The position numbers and the translations under genes were made by a program. Of a stretch of DNA of 56,437 nt, positions 31,266 to 40,815 are shown one piece after another (position 1 is the first letter of the stretch; each line of letters opens with the position of its first letter). Origin of the DNA: Pseudomonadota bacterium (GTDB lineage Bacteria; Pseudomonadota; Alphaproteobacteria; Sphingomonadales; Sphingomonadaceae); the NCBI GenBank assembly GCA_023423775.1, contig JAFAEZ010000024.1, positions 1-56,437 on the forward strand, written 5' to 3'. A model generated the notes under the pieces. It saw nothing but the letters and a program-made list of their open reading frames with translations. It searched no databases and was not told the origin of the DNA.

Positions 31266-32738
31266 ATGTCAGCAGCACGCCATTCGCGGCTCCTTGCCGC
31301 TTCGCTCGCCTTGGTCATCGCCACGGCATCGCCCGCCTACACCCAGCCGGCACCGCTCCAACAGCGCGTCGCCGCCACGCTGGCCGAAGGCGGCCCCGGC
31401 ACGCGTTTCGGCCTGGTCGTGACGACCATGGACGGAAAAGAGCTGATCGCGATCAATCCCGACAATCGCTTCATCCCGGCCTCCAACACCAAGATGCTGA
31501 CCACTGCGGCGGCGTTCGCGAACATGACAGCGCTGGACCAGCCCGACGCGGCCGGCGGCGCGGCGGTGCGGCTCGAGCGAGGCAAGGGCAAGACACCCGA
31601 TGTTATCCTGTCGGGCCGCGGCGACGCGCGCCTGTCGAGCGCAGCCGATTGCGTCGCCAACTGCCTGGCGGCGCTGGCCGATGCGGTCGCCGCGCAGACG
31701 CGCCGGGTCGGCAATATCGTCGGCGACGACACTTTGCTGCCCGACCAGCGCTGGAGCCCGGGCATGAGCTGGAACAACATCCAGTCGCGCTACGGCACCG
31801 CAATCTCGGCGCTGACCCTGGACGATAACGAGCTGGCGATCCGCGTGCTGCCGGGCAAGGTCGGTGAGCGACCGACGCTCGACATGATGCCTTATTATGT
31901 GGTGGAAAATCTCGCCACGACTGCAGCCGAAGGCAAGACCGACCTCGATTTCCACCGCATGCCCAACAGCCGCCTCGTCCGGCTGACCGGCACGATCGTG
32001 GCAGGGGCGGAGCCCGAGACCCTGCATCTCGGCATCGACGATCCCGCCCATTTCGCCGCCTGGCGGCTCCGCACTTTGCTTGAGGCGCGTGGCGTGAAGG
32101 TGAAAGGCGACGTCCAGACGCGCCACCGGCCGTTGACCCGCGATGACGATCCCGAGCATCGCAAGGGCGCCCCGGTAAAGCGCCCCTCCGAACCGGAGGC
32201 GCTGGCGCGGCTGACGCCGCCGCCGCTGGCCGAGGACCTGATCCACGTCAACAAGGTCAGCCAGAATCTCCATTCCGAGCTGCTCATGCGCCGCGTCGGT
32301 CTCGTCGCCGGCTCAGGCTCGATCGAAGACGGCGTCGCCGCCGTCGCCAGGATGATGGAGCAGGCCGGCGTGCCGCGCACAGCGTGGGACCTTTCCGACG
32401 GCTCGGGCATGTCGACCTACAATCGCGTCTCGCCGCGCGCGACCGCCGGCTTGCTGCGCTGGGCGGCGACCCAGCCCTGGGGAGAGGCTTGGCACAAGAC
32501 CTTCCCGATCGCCGGCGTCGACGGCACGCTCGCCCGCCGCTTCCGCGGCACGCCGCTCGAAGGGAAGCTCGCCGCCAAGACGGGGACGCTCAACGCGACC
32601 AACGCTTTGTCCGGCTACATGACCGCGCGCAGCGGCAAGACCTTGATCTTCTCCTTCTACGCCAACGACGTTCCCGGCGAGGCCGGCGCCACGGCCGTGA
32701 TGGATAAGGCGCTCGCGCTGATCGCTGCGGAGAATTGA
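31266..32738 (+). CDS. dacB: D-alanyl-D-alanine carboxypeptidase/endopeptidase, PBP4 type
   Basis: A 490-residue class C penicillin-binding protein with a signal peptide (LLAASLALVIATASPAYT). Motifs of the S13 family are present: SNTK (catalytic Ser/Lys), DGSGMSTYN and KTGTL near the C-terminus. It trims pentapeptides and cuts peptide cross-links in the periplasm, releasing material for recycling. The frame is open for 670 nt upstream through antisense sequence, but ATG 31266 gives the signal peptide. It diverges from the S9/amidohydrolase pair and faces the beta-lactamase-fold gene. Confidence 0.93.
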   Translation: MSAARHSRLLAASLALVIATASPAYTQPAPLQQRVAATLAEGGPGTRFGLVVTTMDGKELIAINPDNRFIPASNTKMLTTAAAFANMTALDQPDAAGGAAVRLERGKGKTPDVILSGRGDARLSSAADCVANCLAALADAVAAQTRRVGNIVGDDTLLPDQRWSPGMSWNNIQSRYGTAISALTLDDNELAIRVLPGKVGERPTLDMMPYYVVENLATTAAEGKTDLDFHRMPNSRLVRLTGTIVAGAEPETLHLGIDDPAHFAAWRLRTLLEARGVKVKGDVQTRHRPLTRDDDPEHRKGAPVKRPSEPEALARLTPPPLAEDLIHVNKVSQNLHSELLMRRVGLVAGSGSIEDGVAAVARMMEQAGVPRTAWDLSDGSGMSTYNRVSPRATAGLLRWAATQPWGEAWHKTFPIAGVDGTLARRFRGTPLEGKLAAKTGTLNATNALSGYMTARSGKTLIFSFYANDVPGEAGATAVMDKALALIAAEN

Positions 32739-32748
32739 GCGAGAGGAG

Positions 32749-33753
32749 CTAGCCTTCGTCCGAGGCGGCGATTACCGCATCGCCGGTAGCGCGGCGCAGC
32801 TCCATGATCGCGGTCTCGCGGTGGCGGGTCGGGTGGACGCGGTTCGTGAGGAGGGTCCAGGCGAGGCCGCGGTCGAAGTCGACCCACAGTCCGGTGCCGG
32901 TGAAGCCGGTATGGCCAATCGTCTCGCCGGAGCAGGCGTCGCCGCCGGGCCACCCAGCGAAGCGCCGTTCCCAGCCGCAGGTGCGGTGTTCGTGGACCGG
33001 GGTGCGGATCGCCTCCAGCAGGAAAGGCGATGCGCCGCTGCCGTCCATCAAGCCCTGGGCGTAATCGAGCACACCGGCGACGGTGCCGAACAAACCGGCA
33101 TGGCCCGGCGCGCCGCCCAATGCCCAGGCATTTTCGTCATGGACCTCGCCCTTCATCACGCGGCCGCGCCAGGAACAGGCTTCGGTCGCAACCGCCGGTC
33201 CGGGCGGCGGACCGTAGGAAAGGCCCGGGGGAAGGGGCCAGTCGCGCAGCGAGCGCCCGGTGATCCGCTCGATGGCGATGCCGAGCAGGATGAAGTTGAT
33301 GTCGGAATAGACCGGCGGGCCGTGGCGCCATTCGCGCTGCAGCACGAACGCGCGCAGCCGCTCAGGATCGTCGCCATAAGTGTAGATCGGCTCCACCGCA
33401 GGGAAGAAGGTGCGGTGGGCGAGGCAGTCGCGGAAGGTCAGCTGCCGCTCGGCCGCGTTGGCGACGTCATATTGGCGCAGGTCCGGGATCGCGTCGGTGA
33501 GCGGGCGATCGAGATCGATCCGGCCCTGCTCCGCCAGCGACAGGACCATATGGGTCGTCGCGATCACTTTGGAGACCGAGGCGAGATCGAACCAGTGATC
33601 CTCGGTCAGCGGTTCGGGCTGGGGCACGAGAGCGGCCATACCGGCGGTGCGCGTCGCCCGGCTTCCGTCGGCCGCGACGATGCCGAGCGTGGCGCCGGGA
33701 ATGCGGCCGGACTCGACCGCCTCGAGCGCGGGCGCGAAGGCCTGGTCGATCAT
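32749..33753 (-). CDS. Serine hydrolase, beta-lactamase/D-aminopeptidase fold
   Basis: A 334-residue cytoplasmic protein (no signal peptide) with the three class C-like motifs: SVSK (catalytic Ser and Lys), YSD in VYSDINF and HTG in GHTGFTGTG. The family includes esterases and D-amino-acid peptidases as well as true beta-lactamases. Absence of an export signal argues against antibiotic resistance. It lies 1 nt after the AmpG-like gene on the same strand, so it probably acts on imported muropeptides or their D-residues. Confidence 0.88.
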   Translation of the reverse strand: MIDQAFAPALEAVESGRIPGATLGIVAADGSRATRTAGMAALVPQPEPLTEDHWFDLASVSKVIATTHMVLSLAEQGRIDLDRPLTDAIPDLRQYDVANAAERQLTFRDCLAHRTFFPAVEPIYTYGDDPERLRAFVLQREWRHGPPVYSDINFILLGIAIERITGRSLRDWPLPPGLSYGPPPGPAVATEACSWRGRVMKGEVHDENAWALGGAPGHAGLFGTVAGVLDYAQGLMDGSGASPFLLEAIRTPVHEHRTCGWERRFAGWPGGDACSGETIGHTGFTGTGLWVDFDRGLAWTLLTNRVHPTRHRETAIMELRRATGDAVIAASDEG

Positions 33754-33754
33754 C

Positions 33755-35281
33755 TCAATCCTCGTCCGAGGCGCGCGGGCGGGCGCGCACGATCAGCGGC
33801 AGGAACAGCAAGGCCGCCAGGCTCAGCACGCCCGACAGAGCGAAGAAGACGTCGAAGCCGGGATAGCCGGCCCGGTCGAACTGCTCGACCATCGCTCCGC
33901 CGGCGCCCGACAGCAGGCGCGGCAGGAGGAAAGCGAAGCCGGACAGGAACGCATATTGCGCGCCCGGATAGCGCGGATTGACCAGCAGCGAGAGGTAGAC
34001 GACGAAGATCGTCCCAGCCATGCCGTTGCCGAACTGGTCGGCCGCGGTGGCGAGGTAGAGCGCCATCCCGTCGACCGGCTGGTGGGCGAGCCAGACAAAG
34101 CCGAAATTGCCGAGAGCGGCGAAGCACGCGCCGACAGCGAGCGCCCACCCCGCCGGCCAGCGCGCCGCCATCCAGCCGCCAAGGCCGACGCCGACGATGC
34201 TTGCGACCAGCGCAACATAGCTATCGGCAAGGCCGATTTCGGTGAAGGAATAGCCGAGCTCGCGGATCATCGGCTTCGACAGGTTGAGCGCGAGCACGTC
34301 GCCCATCCGGTAGATCGAGACGAACGCCATCAGCGCCAGCGCCATGAAGCCGTAGCGCCAGAAGAAATCGACATAGGGGCCGATCGCCACCGAACGCCGC
34401 GCCGGCGCGCTCGGCGGCAGCTTGCGGATGCGGGGCAAAGCCGCCGCCATCAGCAGGAAGGGCAGCATGCAGATCACCAGCACGAACGGCGTGACATTGG
34501 TCTCGCCGCTGACGCCGATGCCCGCGGCCGCGCCGAGCAGCAGCCAGCCGACCACGGCAACGATCGCGGTGGCCGCGCCGAGGATCAGGACGGTCGCACC
34601 GAGGCCGGTGAGGAGCGCGCGGACGCGGCTGCCGCCATGGCCGGGATCGGGCTGCATCGCGGCCAGCAGGGGGAAGGGGAGGAAGGCGACGAAGGCGATA
34701 GCGAGATAGGCGCCGGTCCAGCCCCAGCCGGGGAGATCCGCGATCAGCAGGGCGCCGCTCCCGGCCGCGACCATGGCGGTGCGATAGCCCCAGAGATTGG
34801 CGGCGGCGATCGGCCCCTGCTCCTCCTGGGTCGGGGCGAGCTCGATGCGCCAGGCGTCGGCGGCGACTTCCAATGTCGTCGTCCAGAAGGCGAGCAATAC
34901 GGCGAAGAGGGCTGTGACGCCGAGATTCCCATCCGACGCGGTCAGCCCCATCGTCGCCATCGACACGAAGATGCCGAGCTGGGCGAGCATGATCCAGCCG
35001 CGCCTTTTGCCCCAGAAGCGGCCGAAGCCGGGCACCTCGAACCGGTCGAGCAGCGGCGCCCAAAGGAATTTGAAGGTCGGCAGCAACTGTACCCAGGCGA
35101 AGAAGCCGATCACGACCAGCCCGACCTCGTGCGCCTGCAGCCGCAGCGAGAGCACGGTCGAGAACATGTAGAAGGGCAGCCCGGCGGAGAAGCCGAGCAG
35201 GACGTAGAGCGCCTGTCGCCCGAAGCCCGGTGGCACGACCTGACCGGCCGGCGCGATCCTCTCTTGTGCCTGCGTCGCCAT
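33755..35281 (-). CDS. ampG: AmpG-like muropeptide permease (MFS)
   Basis: A 508-residue major-facilitator protein with 12 or more hydrophobic segments. Features typical of AmpG are LYVLLGFSAGLPFYMFSTVL at the start, FKFLWAPLLDRF in the first half and GDVLALNLSKPMIRELGYS in the second. AmpG imports anhydro-muropeptides from the periplasm for recycling. It forms a two-gene unit with the serine hydrolase and diverges from the TonB receptor gene across a 197-nt promoter region. The exact substrate could differ from E. coli AmpG. Confidence 0.88.
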   Translation of the reverse strand: MATQAQERIAPAGQVVPPGFGRQALYVLLGFSAGLPFYMFSTVLSLRLQAHEVGLVVIGFFAWVQLLPTFKFLWAPLLDRFEVPGFGRFWGKRRGWIMLAQLGIFVSMATMGLTASDGNLGVTALFAVLLAFWTTTLEVAADAWRIELAPTQEEQGPIAAANLWGYRTAMVAAGSGALLIADLPGWGWTGAYLAIAFVAFLPFPLLAAMQPDPGHGGSRVRALLTGLGATVLILGAATAIVAVVGWLLLGAAAGIGVSGETNVTPFVLVICMLPFLLMAAALPRIRKLPPSAPARRSVAIGPYVDFFWRYGFMALALMAFVSIYRMGDVLALNLSKPMIRELGYSFTEIGLADSYVALVASIVGVGLGGWMAARWPAGWALAVGACFAALGNFGFVWLAHQPVDGMALYLATAADQFGNGMAGTIFVVYLSLLVNPRYPGAQYAFLSGFAFLLPRLLSGAGGAMVEQFDRAGYPGFDVFFALSGVLSLAALLFLPLIVRARPRASDED

Positions 35282-35478
35282 TCAGTTCCCCCTCCGGCGG
35301 GTGTCACCCCCGCTCTTGCCGTGTGGTTAGCACGCGATCGATCCCGGGGCACAATGACGAGAGGTTATGGATCGGCCAACAGAAACTATGGCGGGACATT
35401 TCAATCTTGTTACTTAATGCCGGCTTCGGCTGGCGATATGCCGCACGGACCATAAGAATAATCCTGGGGGGTAAGCGG

Positions 35479-38400
35479 ATGCGTGCTTCGATTTCACTGA
35501 AAACGGTGCTTTTCTCCGGAGGCGCTTTCATAGCGCTGGGGATGGCAGGGGCCGCCTCGGCCCAGACGGCCGACGCCGCCGCGCAAACGAGCGCGCAGAC
35601 GGAAAGCGATCGCGACATCGTCGTCACCGGCACCCGTGTCGTCCGCGACGGCTTTCAGGCGCCGACCCCGGTCACCGTGATGACCGAGGGCGATATCGAA
35701 GCCGGCTCGCCGACCAACAACATCGCCGATTTCGTCAACACGCTGCCGTCTCTCGCCGGCTCGACGCGCCCGGCTAACTCGCGCCTCAACATTTCGAGCG
35801 GGCAGGCGGGTATCAACGCGCTCAACCTGCGCAACCTCGACAACAACATCGCCGGAACCCGCACACTGGTCCTGGTCAATGGCCGGCGCTCCGTATCCTC
35901 GACGATCACCGGGATCGTCGACGTCAACACCATTCCCCAAGCGCTGATAAACCGCGTGGACGTGGTGACTGGCGGTGCCTCCGCCGCCTATGGCTCGGAC
36001 GCGGTCGCGGGCGTCGTCAATTTCGTCCTCAACAATAAATATGAAGGATTGAAGCTCGAGGCCGACAGCGGCATCACCAGCTATGGCGACGGATTCAACT
36101 ATTCGTTCAGCGCGACGGGCGGTACTTCGTTTGCAGGCGGCCGTGGCCACATCCTGCTAAGCGGTGAAGTCGCTCACCGCGACGGCATCCTGCAGGTCGA
36201 TCGCGATTGGAACGCCACCGGTTTCCTGCGCTTTGAGAACCCGGCCTACCTCGCCAACCAGAATTCGGGGGCCCCGCAGTACATCTTTGTACGCGGTGCG
36301 GGCCCGATCAATTCGACCCCCGGCAGCATCATCACCAACTCTGCCGGCGGCACCGCGAACCGGCTGCGCGGTACCTATTTCGGCACGGGCGGGTCGATTA
36401 ACCAGTTCGTCTACGGGGACCTGACCTTCCCGGCGGTCAATGGCACAGCCGTGCCGCTGCGCACGCGGGGCGGCGACTGGCGGGTCAATGATTCGGGGCG
36501 CAATATCGGCCTGGAGCCGAGAGACGATCGCTACGGCGTTTTTGGCCGTATCAGCTATGAGATCACCGACAACGTCGAGCTGTTCGCCGAGGCAGCATAC
36601 AATCAGCAGGAAGTGCTGTTCAATGCCGGCCCGAACCTACAGACTGGCATCGTGCTCAACGCCACCGGCTGTACCCAGACGCCGGTGCCGATCACCTGTA
36701 ACGCCTTCCTGCTCAACACGCTGGGTGCTGCGCGGTTGGAGGGCATTACGAGCGTGACGATTGCGACGACGTCGGCCGACCTGCCGTTCCGCGGGATCAA
36801 CAACCAGCGCGAAGTGCAGCGTTATCTGGCTGGCGCCGAGGGCGAATTCGACGCGTTCGGCAAGACCGCGCACTGGGATGTCTATGCGCAATATGGCCGC
36901 GCGGACCTCCGCGAGCAGCTTCGCGACATCCAGAACATCGGGCGCATCAACGCGGCACGCGATGCAGCTTTCGCCCCGGCCGGCAGCGGCTTCCCTGCGG
37001 GTTCGATCCAGTGCTTGATCAACGTTGACGCCAATCCGAACAATAACGATCCGGCCTGCGTACCGCTGAACCGCCTCGGACTCGGCGTCGCCGACCAGGC
37101 GGCGATCGATTACGTACTCGGGGATCCCCGTCGCGATCAGAAACTCGAACAGATGGTCGTCGGCGCGAACTTCTCGGCGACTCCGTTTGCGACCTGGGCG
37201 GGCGATGTGAGCGTCGCTATCGGCGGGGAGTATCGCAAGGAAGAGGTCAGCGGCTTCGTGCCGGACGAGTTCCAGCCGGTGCCCATCAAGGACGCGAATG
37301 GCAACGTTATCGGCGCCAGCAACCGCTGGTCGGTGGGCAACTACCTCCCCAGCTTCGGGTCGTACGACGTCAAGGAAGCCTATCTTGAAACCTTGGTTCC
37401 GCTGGGGCTCGGGCTTGAGTTCAACGGCGCAGTGCGTGCGACCGATTATTCTACCGCTGGCTACGTCACGACCTGGAAAGCGGGCCTGACTTGGCAGCCA
37501 ATCGACGACATCCGTCTGCGCGTCACACGTTCGCGCGACATCCGGGCCCCCAACCTCAACGATCTGTTCCAGGCGGGCACTGCGAACAGCGACTCCGTCG
37601 GCAATCCCGGCTTCATAAACGGGGAAAGCCCGTCCTTCGTCCCGGCGGGTCAAAGCCCGGTGGCAAGCTACGCCTATTCCGGTTTTGCGACGGGCAATGC
37701 CAACCTGGAGCCGGAAAAGTCCGATCAGTGGAATGTCGGCGCGGTCTTCTCGCCGACCTTCCTTCCGGGCTTCAACGTTGCGCTCGACTATTTCAACATC
37801 GACATCAACCGCGGCATCAGCACGTTCAGCGCGCAGCAGATCGTCAACCTCTGCTACCTTGGAGAGCAGGCGTTCTGCAACGCGATCAGCGTTGATCCCG
37901 CGCGCACTCAGAACCCGTCGCAACCCTATCTGATCATCCTGACGCAGCCGTTCAACGCGGCCAGCCAGAAGGTTAGCGGCATCGACATCGACGCGTCGTA
38001 TCGAATGCCGCTCGACCGAGTGTTCAGCGGCGCCGGCGGCTCCCTGACTCTTCGCGGCCTCGCCACCCACTATATCGAAAACCGCTTCGACAGCGGCGTG
38101 CCGGGCACGGTCGTGCTCAACACGGCGGGCGTGAATGGCGGTCAATCCGGCACGCCGGATTGGATCTACCGCTTCAGCGCAGCCTATGACAGCGACAGCT
38201 TCGCACTCACCGCGATCGCTCGCGGTGTCAGCGCCGGCAAATATGTCGCCAACGGCATCGAGTGCCAGACGAATTGTCCGGTCTCGACCGTCAATGGGCC
38301 GACCTATGAGAGAAACCGCGTCAGCGGTGCGTTCTACGTCGATCTCAACACGACCGTGAAGTTCGACGCTCTCGGCCGCGGCGATGGCGAGTTCTTCCTC

Positions 38401-38526
38401 AACGTCACCAACGTGTTTGATGCCAAGCCGATCCTCCTGCCGGAGACCGGCCTGGCCGCGAACAGCACCTACAGCGACCTGCTCGGACGCGCATTCCGCG
38501 CCGGCGTTCGCCTGAAGCTGCGCTAA
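35479..38526 (+). CDS. TonB-dependent outer-membrane receptor
   Basis: A 1015-residue receptor with a signal peptide (SGGAFIALGMAGAASAQ), a TonB-box-like DIVVTGTRV, a plug domain (about 60-190, VLVNGRRSVSS and GGASAAYGSDAVAGVVNFVL) and a C-terminal beta-barrel ending in an aromatic-poor RAGVRLKLR strand. The type is the large Sphingomonad/Caulobacter receptor class that takes up peptides and oligosaccharides rather than a recognisable siderophore receptor. A TGGGGGGTAAG ribosome-binding site precedes ATG 35479. Divergence from ampG suggests murein fragment or peptide uptake; this is inference. Confidence 0.93.
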   Translation: MRASISLKTVLFSGGAFIALGMAGAASAQTADAAAQTSAQTESDRDIVVTGTRVVRDGFQAPTPVTVMTEGDIEAGSPTNNIADFVNTLPSLAGSTRPANSRLNISSGQAGINALNLRNLDNNIAGTRTLVLVNGRRSVSSTITGIVDVNTIPQALINRVDVVTGGASAAYGSDAVAGVVNFVLNNKYEGLKLEADSGITSYGDGFNYSFSATGGTSFAGGRGHILLSGEVAHRDGILQVDRDWNATGFLRFENPAYLANQNSGAPQYIFVRGAGPINSTPGSIITNSAGGTANRLRGTYFGTGGSINQFVYGDLTFPAVNGTAVPLRTRGGDWRVNDSGRNIGLEPRDDRYGVFGRISYEITDNVELFAEAAYNQQEVLFNAGPNLQTGIVLNATGCTQTPVPITCNAFLLNTLGAARLEGITSVTIATTSADLPFRGINNQREVQRYLAGAEGEFDAFGKTAHWDVYAQYGRADLREQLRDIQNIGRINAARDAAFAPAGSGFPAGSIQCLINVDANPNNNDPACVPLNRLGLGVADQAAIDYVLGDPRRDQKLEQMVVGANFSATPFATWAGDVSVAIGGEYRKEEVSGFVPDEFQPVPIKDANGNVIGASNRWSVGNYLPSFGSYDVKEAYLETLVPLGLGLEFNGAVRATDYSTAGYVTTWKAGLTWQPIDDIRLRVTRSRDIRAPNLNDLFQAGTANSDSVGNPGFINGESPSFVPAGQSPVASYAYSGFATGNANLEPEKSDQWNVGAVFSPTFLPGFNVALDYFNIDINRGISTFSAQQIVNLCYLGEQAFCNAISVDPARTQNPSQPYLIILTQPFNAASQKVSGIDIDASYRMPLDRVFSGAGGSLTLRGLATHYIENRFDSGVPGTVVLNTAGVNGGQSGTPDWIYRFSAAYDSDSFALTAIARGVSAGKYVANGIECQTNCPVSTVNGPTYERNRVSGAFYVDLNTTVKFDALGRGDGEFFLNVTNVFDAKPILLPETGLAANSTYSDLLGRAFRAGVRLKLR

Positions 38527-38541
38527 GCAGCGACCAATGGG

Positions 38542-38593
38542 CAGCCGCGGCCTTCACGGGCCGCGGCTGACGCCTTGGCCGCAGCCGGCTGCG
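38542..38593 (+). terminator. GC-rich hairpins after the TonB receptor gene
   Basis: An 11-bp stem CAGCCGCGGCC / GGCCGCGGCTG with a 6-nt loop (38542-38569) is followed by a perfect 14-bp palindrome CGCAGCCGGCTGCG (38580-38593) and then CCCCATTTT. This is a likely intrinsic terminator between the receptor and lysA, though the T-run is short. Confidence 0.6.
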
Positions 38594-38617
38594 CGGCCCC
38601 ATTTTCGAGGACGAACG

Positions 38618-39886
38618 ATGTCTGCTTTCCACCTTCGCGACGGGGTGACCCATTGCGAAAGCGTGCCCTTGCCGGCGATCGCCCAGGCGGTCGGCACGCC
38701 CGTCTTCGTTTATTCGGCCGAGGCGATGCGCGGCCAGGCGCGGGCGCTGCGCGCGGCGCTCTCCGGCCTCGACAATCCGCTGATCGCTTATGCGGTCAAG
38801 GCCAATCCCAACATTGCGGTCCTGACCGTGCTCGCCGCCGAAGGGCTCGGCGCCGACGTCGTCTCGGGCGGCGAATATCGCCGCGCCCGCGCCGCCGGGA
38901 TCGCAGCCGAAAAGATCGTCTTCTCCGGCGTCGGCAAGACTGCTGACGAGATGCGGCTCGCGCTCGCCGGCGGGCTTTGCCAGTTCAACCTCGAATCCTT
39001 TGCCGAGGCCGAGATGCTCTCGCAGGTGGCGGCGTCGATGGGCCTGACCGCGCCGGTGGCGTTCCGCGTCAATCCCGATGTCGACGCCGGCACCCACGCC
39101 AAGATCTCGACCGGCGCCGCGCACAACAAGTTCGGAATCCCGATCGGCGAAGCTTCGGCGGCCTGCGCCGCCTTGCGCGCCCTTCCCGGCCTCGAACTCA
39201 GGGGGCTCGCCGTCCATATCGGCAGCCAGCTGACCAGCCTCGCTCCCCTGGAGGCCGCGATCGGCAAGGTCGGCGCGGCGATCGCCGAATTGCGCGCGCA
39301 AGGCCATCGGATCGGCACCGCCGATCTCGGCGGCGGCCTCGGCATCCCCTACGATCCCGCGCTCCCGCTGCCGCCGAGCCCGGCGGATTACGGAGCGATG
39401 GTGCAGCGGCTGACGCGCGGGTGGGACGTAGGGCTGATCTTCGAGCCGGGCCGGCTCATCGTCGGCAATGCGGGCGTGCTGCTGACAGAGGTCATCCGCG
39501 TCAAGCCGGGCGCCAAATGTCCGTTCGTGATCGTCGACGCGGCGATGAACGATCTGATGCGGCCGAGCCTCTACGATGCCTGGCACGCGATCGACGCGGT
39601 CGCGCCCAATGGCGAGACGATGGACGCCGACGTGGTGGGCCCGGTGTGCGAGAGCGGCGACGTGTTCGCGGTGGCGCGGCGGATGGATCGCGTCGTGGCC
39701 GGCGACCTGGTCACGATCGGCTCGGCCGGCGCCTATGCGGCGACCATGGCCGGCACCTACAATTCCCGCGCGCTCGCGCCCGAAGTGCTTGTCGACGGCA
39801 CCGATTGGGCGATCGTCCGCCCCCGCCGCGGCGACGAAGCCTATCTCGCAGAGGAAAACGTCCCGGCCTGGCTGGATCGAAGCTAG
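38618..39886 (+). CDS. lysA: Diaminopimelate decarboxylase
   Basis: A 422-residue PLP enzyme that converts meso-diaminopimelate to L-lysine. The PLP Lys is in AYAVKANPN, the glycine loop in GGGLGIPY, and the substrate site in GPVCESGDVF, all canonical. It also has HIGSQL and EPGR. ATG 38618 has a GAGG site 7 nt upstream. argH, often upstream in related genomes, is absent; the gene stands alone behind the receptor terminator. dapB of the same pathway lies 1 kb downstream on the other strand. Confidence 0.97.
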   Translation: MSAFHLRDGVTHCESVPLPAIAQAVGTPVFVYSAEAMRGQARALRAALSGLDNPLIAYAVKANPNIAVLTVLAAEGLGADVVSGGEYRRARAAGIAAEKIVFSGVGKTADEMRLALAGGLCQFNLESFAEAEMLSQVAASMGLTAPVAFRVNPDVDAGTHAKISTGAAHNKFGIPIGEASAACAALRALPGLELRGLAVHIGSQLTSLAPLEAAIGKVGAAIAELRAQGHRIGTADLGGGLGIPYDPALPLPPSPADYGAMVQRLTRGWDVGLIFEPGRLIVGNAGVLLTEVIRVKPGAKCPFVIVDAAMNDLMRPSLYDAWHAIDAVAPNGETMDADVVGPVCESGDVFAVARRMDRVVAGDLVTIGSAGAYAATMAGTYNSRALAPEVLVDGTDWAIVRPRRGDEAYLAEENVPAWLDRS

Positions 39887-39950
39887 GCCAGGCTACCGGT
39901 CGATCGGTCCGCCGACCGGCTGCTTAATTCGGGGTCGGATTTTCAGAAGC

Positions 39951-40027
<77 letters not shown>

Positions 40028-40067
40028 CTGCGATCAGCGCTTAGAGGCTCTTTCCGCGGGCCGCAAG

Positions 40068-40718
40068 TCACTCCCGCGCCCCCGGCGGCGGCGTTTTCGG
40101 CTTGTAGCGGCAGAGGTCGAGCACGACGCAGCGCCAGCACTCGGGCTTGCGCGCCTTGCAGACGTAGCGGCCGTGCAGGATCAGCAGGTGGGGGGCGGCG
40201 CGCCGGTAGGGTGGGGGGGTGACCTTGTCCAGCTTGAGCTCGACCGCGAGGACATCCTTGCCCGGCGCAAGGCCGGTGCGGTTGGAGACTCGGAAGATAT
40301 GGGTGTCGACGGCGAAGGTCTCGGCGCCGAACGCGGTGTTCATGACGACGTTGGCGGTCTTGCGGCCGACGCCGGGGAGCCTGACGAGCGCATCGAGGTC
40401 GGCCGGCACTTCGCCGCCATGCTCCTCGACCAGGATGCGCGACAGGGCGATGACGTTCTTGGCCTTGGTGTTGAACAGGCCGATCGTCTTGATGTGCTGC
40501 TTGAGGGCCTCCTCGCCGAGATCGAGCATCGCCTGCGGCGTCTGCACCTTCCTGAACAGCTCGCGCGTGGCGATGTTGACGCCGGCGTCGGTCGCCTGCG
40601 CCGACAGCACCACCGCCACCAGCAAAGTGTAGGTGTTCACATATTCGAGCTCGGTCTCGGGATTGGGCGTGCGGTCGGCGAGCCGGCGGTAGAATTCGGC
40701 GACATCGGCACGCTTCAT
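40068..40718 (-). CDS. nth: Endonuclease III (DNA glycosylase/AP lyase)
   Basis: A 216-residue base-excision repair enzyme removing oxidised pyrimidines. The helix-hairpin-helix LPGVGRKTANVV contains the catalytic Lys, the catalytic Asp is in AVDTHIFRVSNR, and the C-terminal 4Fe-4S ligands fit Cys-X6-Cys-X2-Cys-X5-Cys (CKARKPECWRC...C). Length is standard. It is downstream of dapB on the same strand, with a dispersed inverted repeat in the 97-nt gap. Confidence 0.97.
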   Translation of the reverse strand: MKRADVAEFYRRLADRTPNPETELEYVNTYTLLVAVVLSAQATDAGVNIATRELFRKVQTPQAMLDLGEEALKQHIKTIGLFNTKAKNVIALSRILVEEHGGEVPADLDALVRLPGVGRKTANVVMNTAFGAETFAVDTHIFRVSNRTGLAPGKDVLAVELKLDKVTPPPYRRAAPHLLILHGRYVCKARKPECWRCVVLDLCRYKPKTPPPGARE

Positions 40719-40730
40719 CGCCCGGCTCCG

Positions 40731-40807
40731 GTCGCCCTGAGCTTGTCGAAGGGCTTCTTCTTCTTCGGGCGGGGAGGGGAGGGCTTCGACAGGCTCAGCC
40801 CGAACGG
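40731..40807. repeat. Inverted dispersed repeat between dapB and nth
   Basis: Two arms of a ~27-bp sequence lie in opposite orientation: 40731-40753 (imperfect, with CCTGAGCTTGTCGAAGGG) and 40781-40807 (with CTTCGACAGGCTCAGCCC). The right arm is identical, as reverse complement, over 27 bp to 50780-50806. This is a REP-like family; as RNA it folds into a long hairpin that may protect or end the dapB transcript. Confidence 0.85.
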
Positions 40808-40815
40808 AAAAGGTG

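Noticed and set aside
32749..33753. Chromosomal class C beta-lactamase for antibiotic resistance
   Set aside because: The motifs fit the fold, but there is no signal peptide, no AmpR neighbour, and the YSD and HTG variants are typical of esterase or D-peptidase relatives.
29075..38526. Lasso-peptide locus (S9 isopeptidase with TonB receptor, as known in Sphingomonads)
   Set aside because: No precursor peptide, no B or C maturation enzymes and no FecI/FecR pair; the S9 gene is instead coupled to an amidohydrolase.
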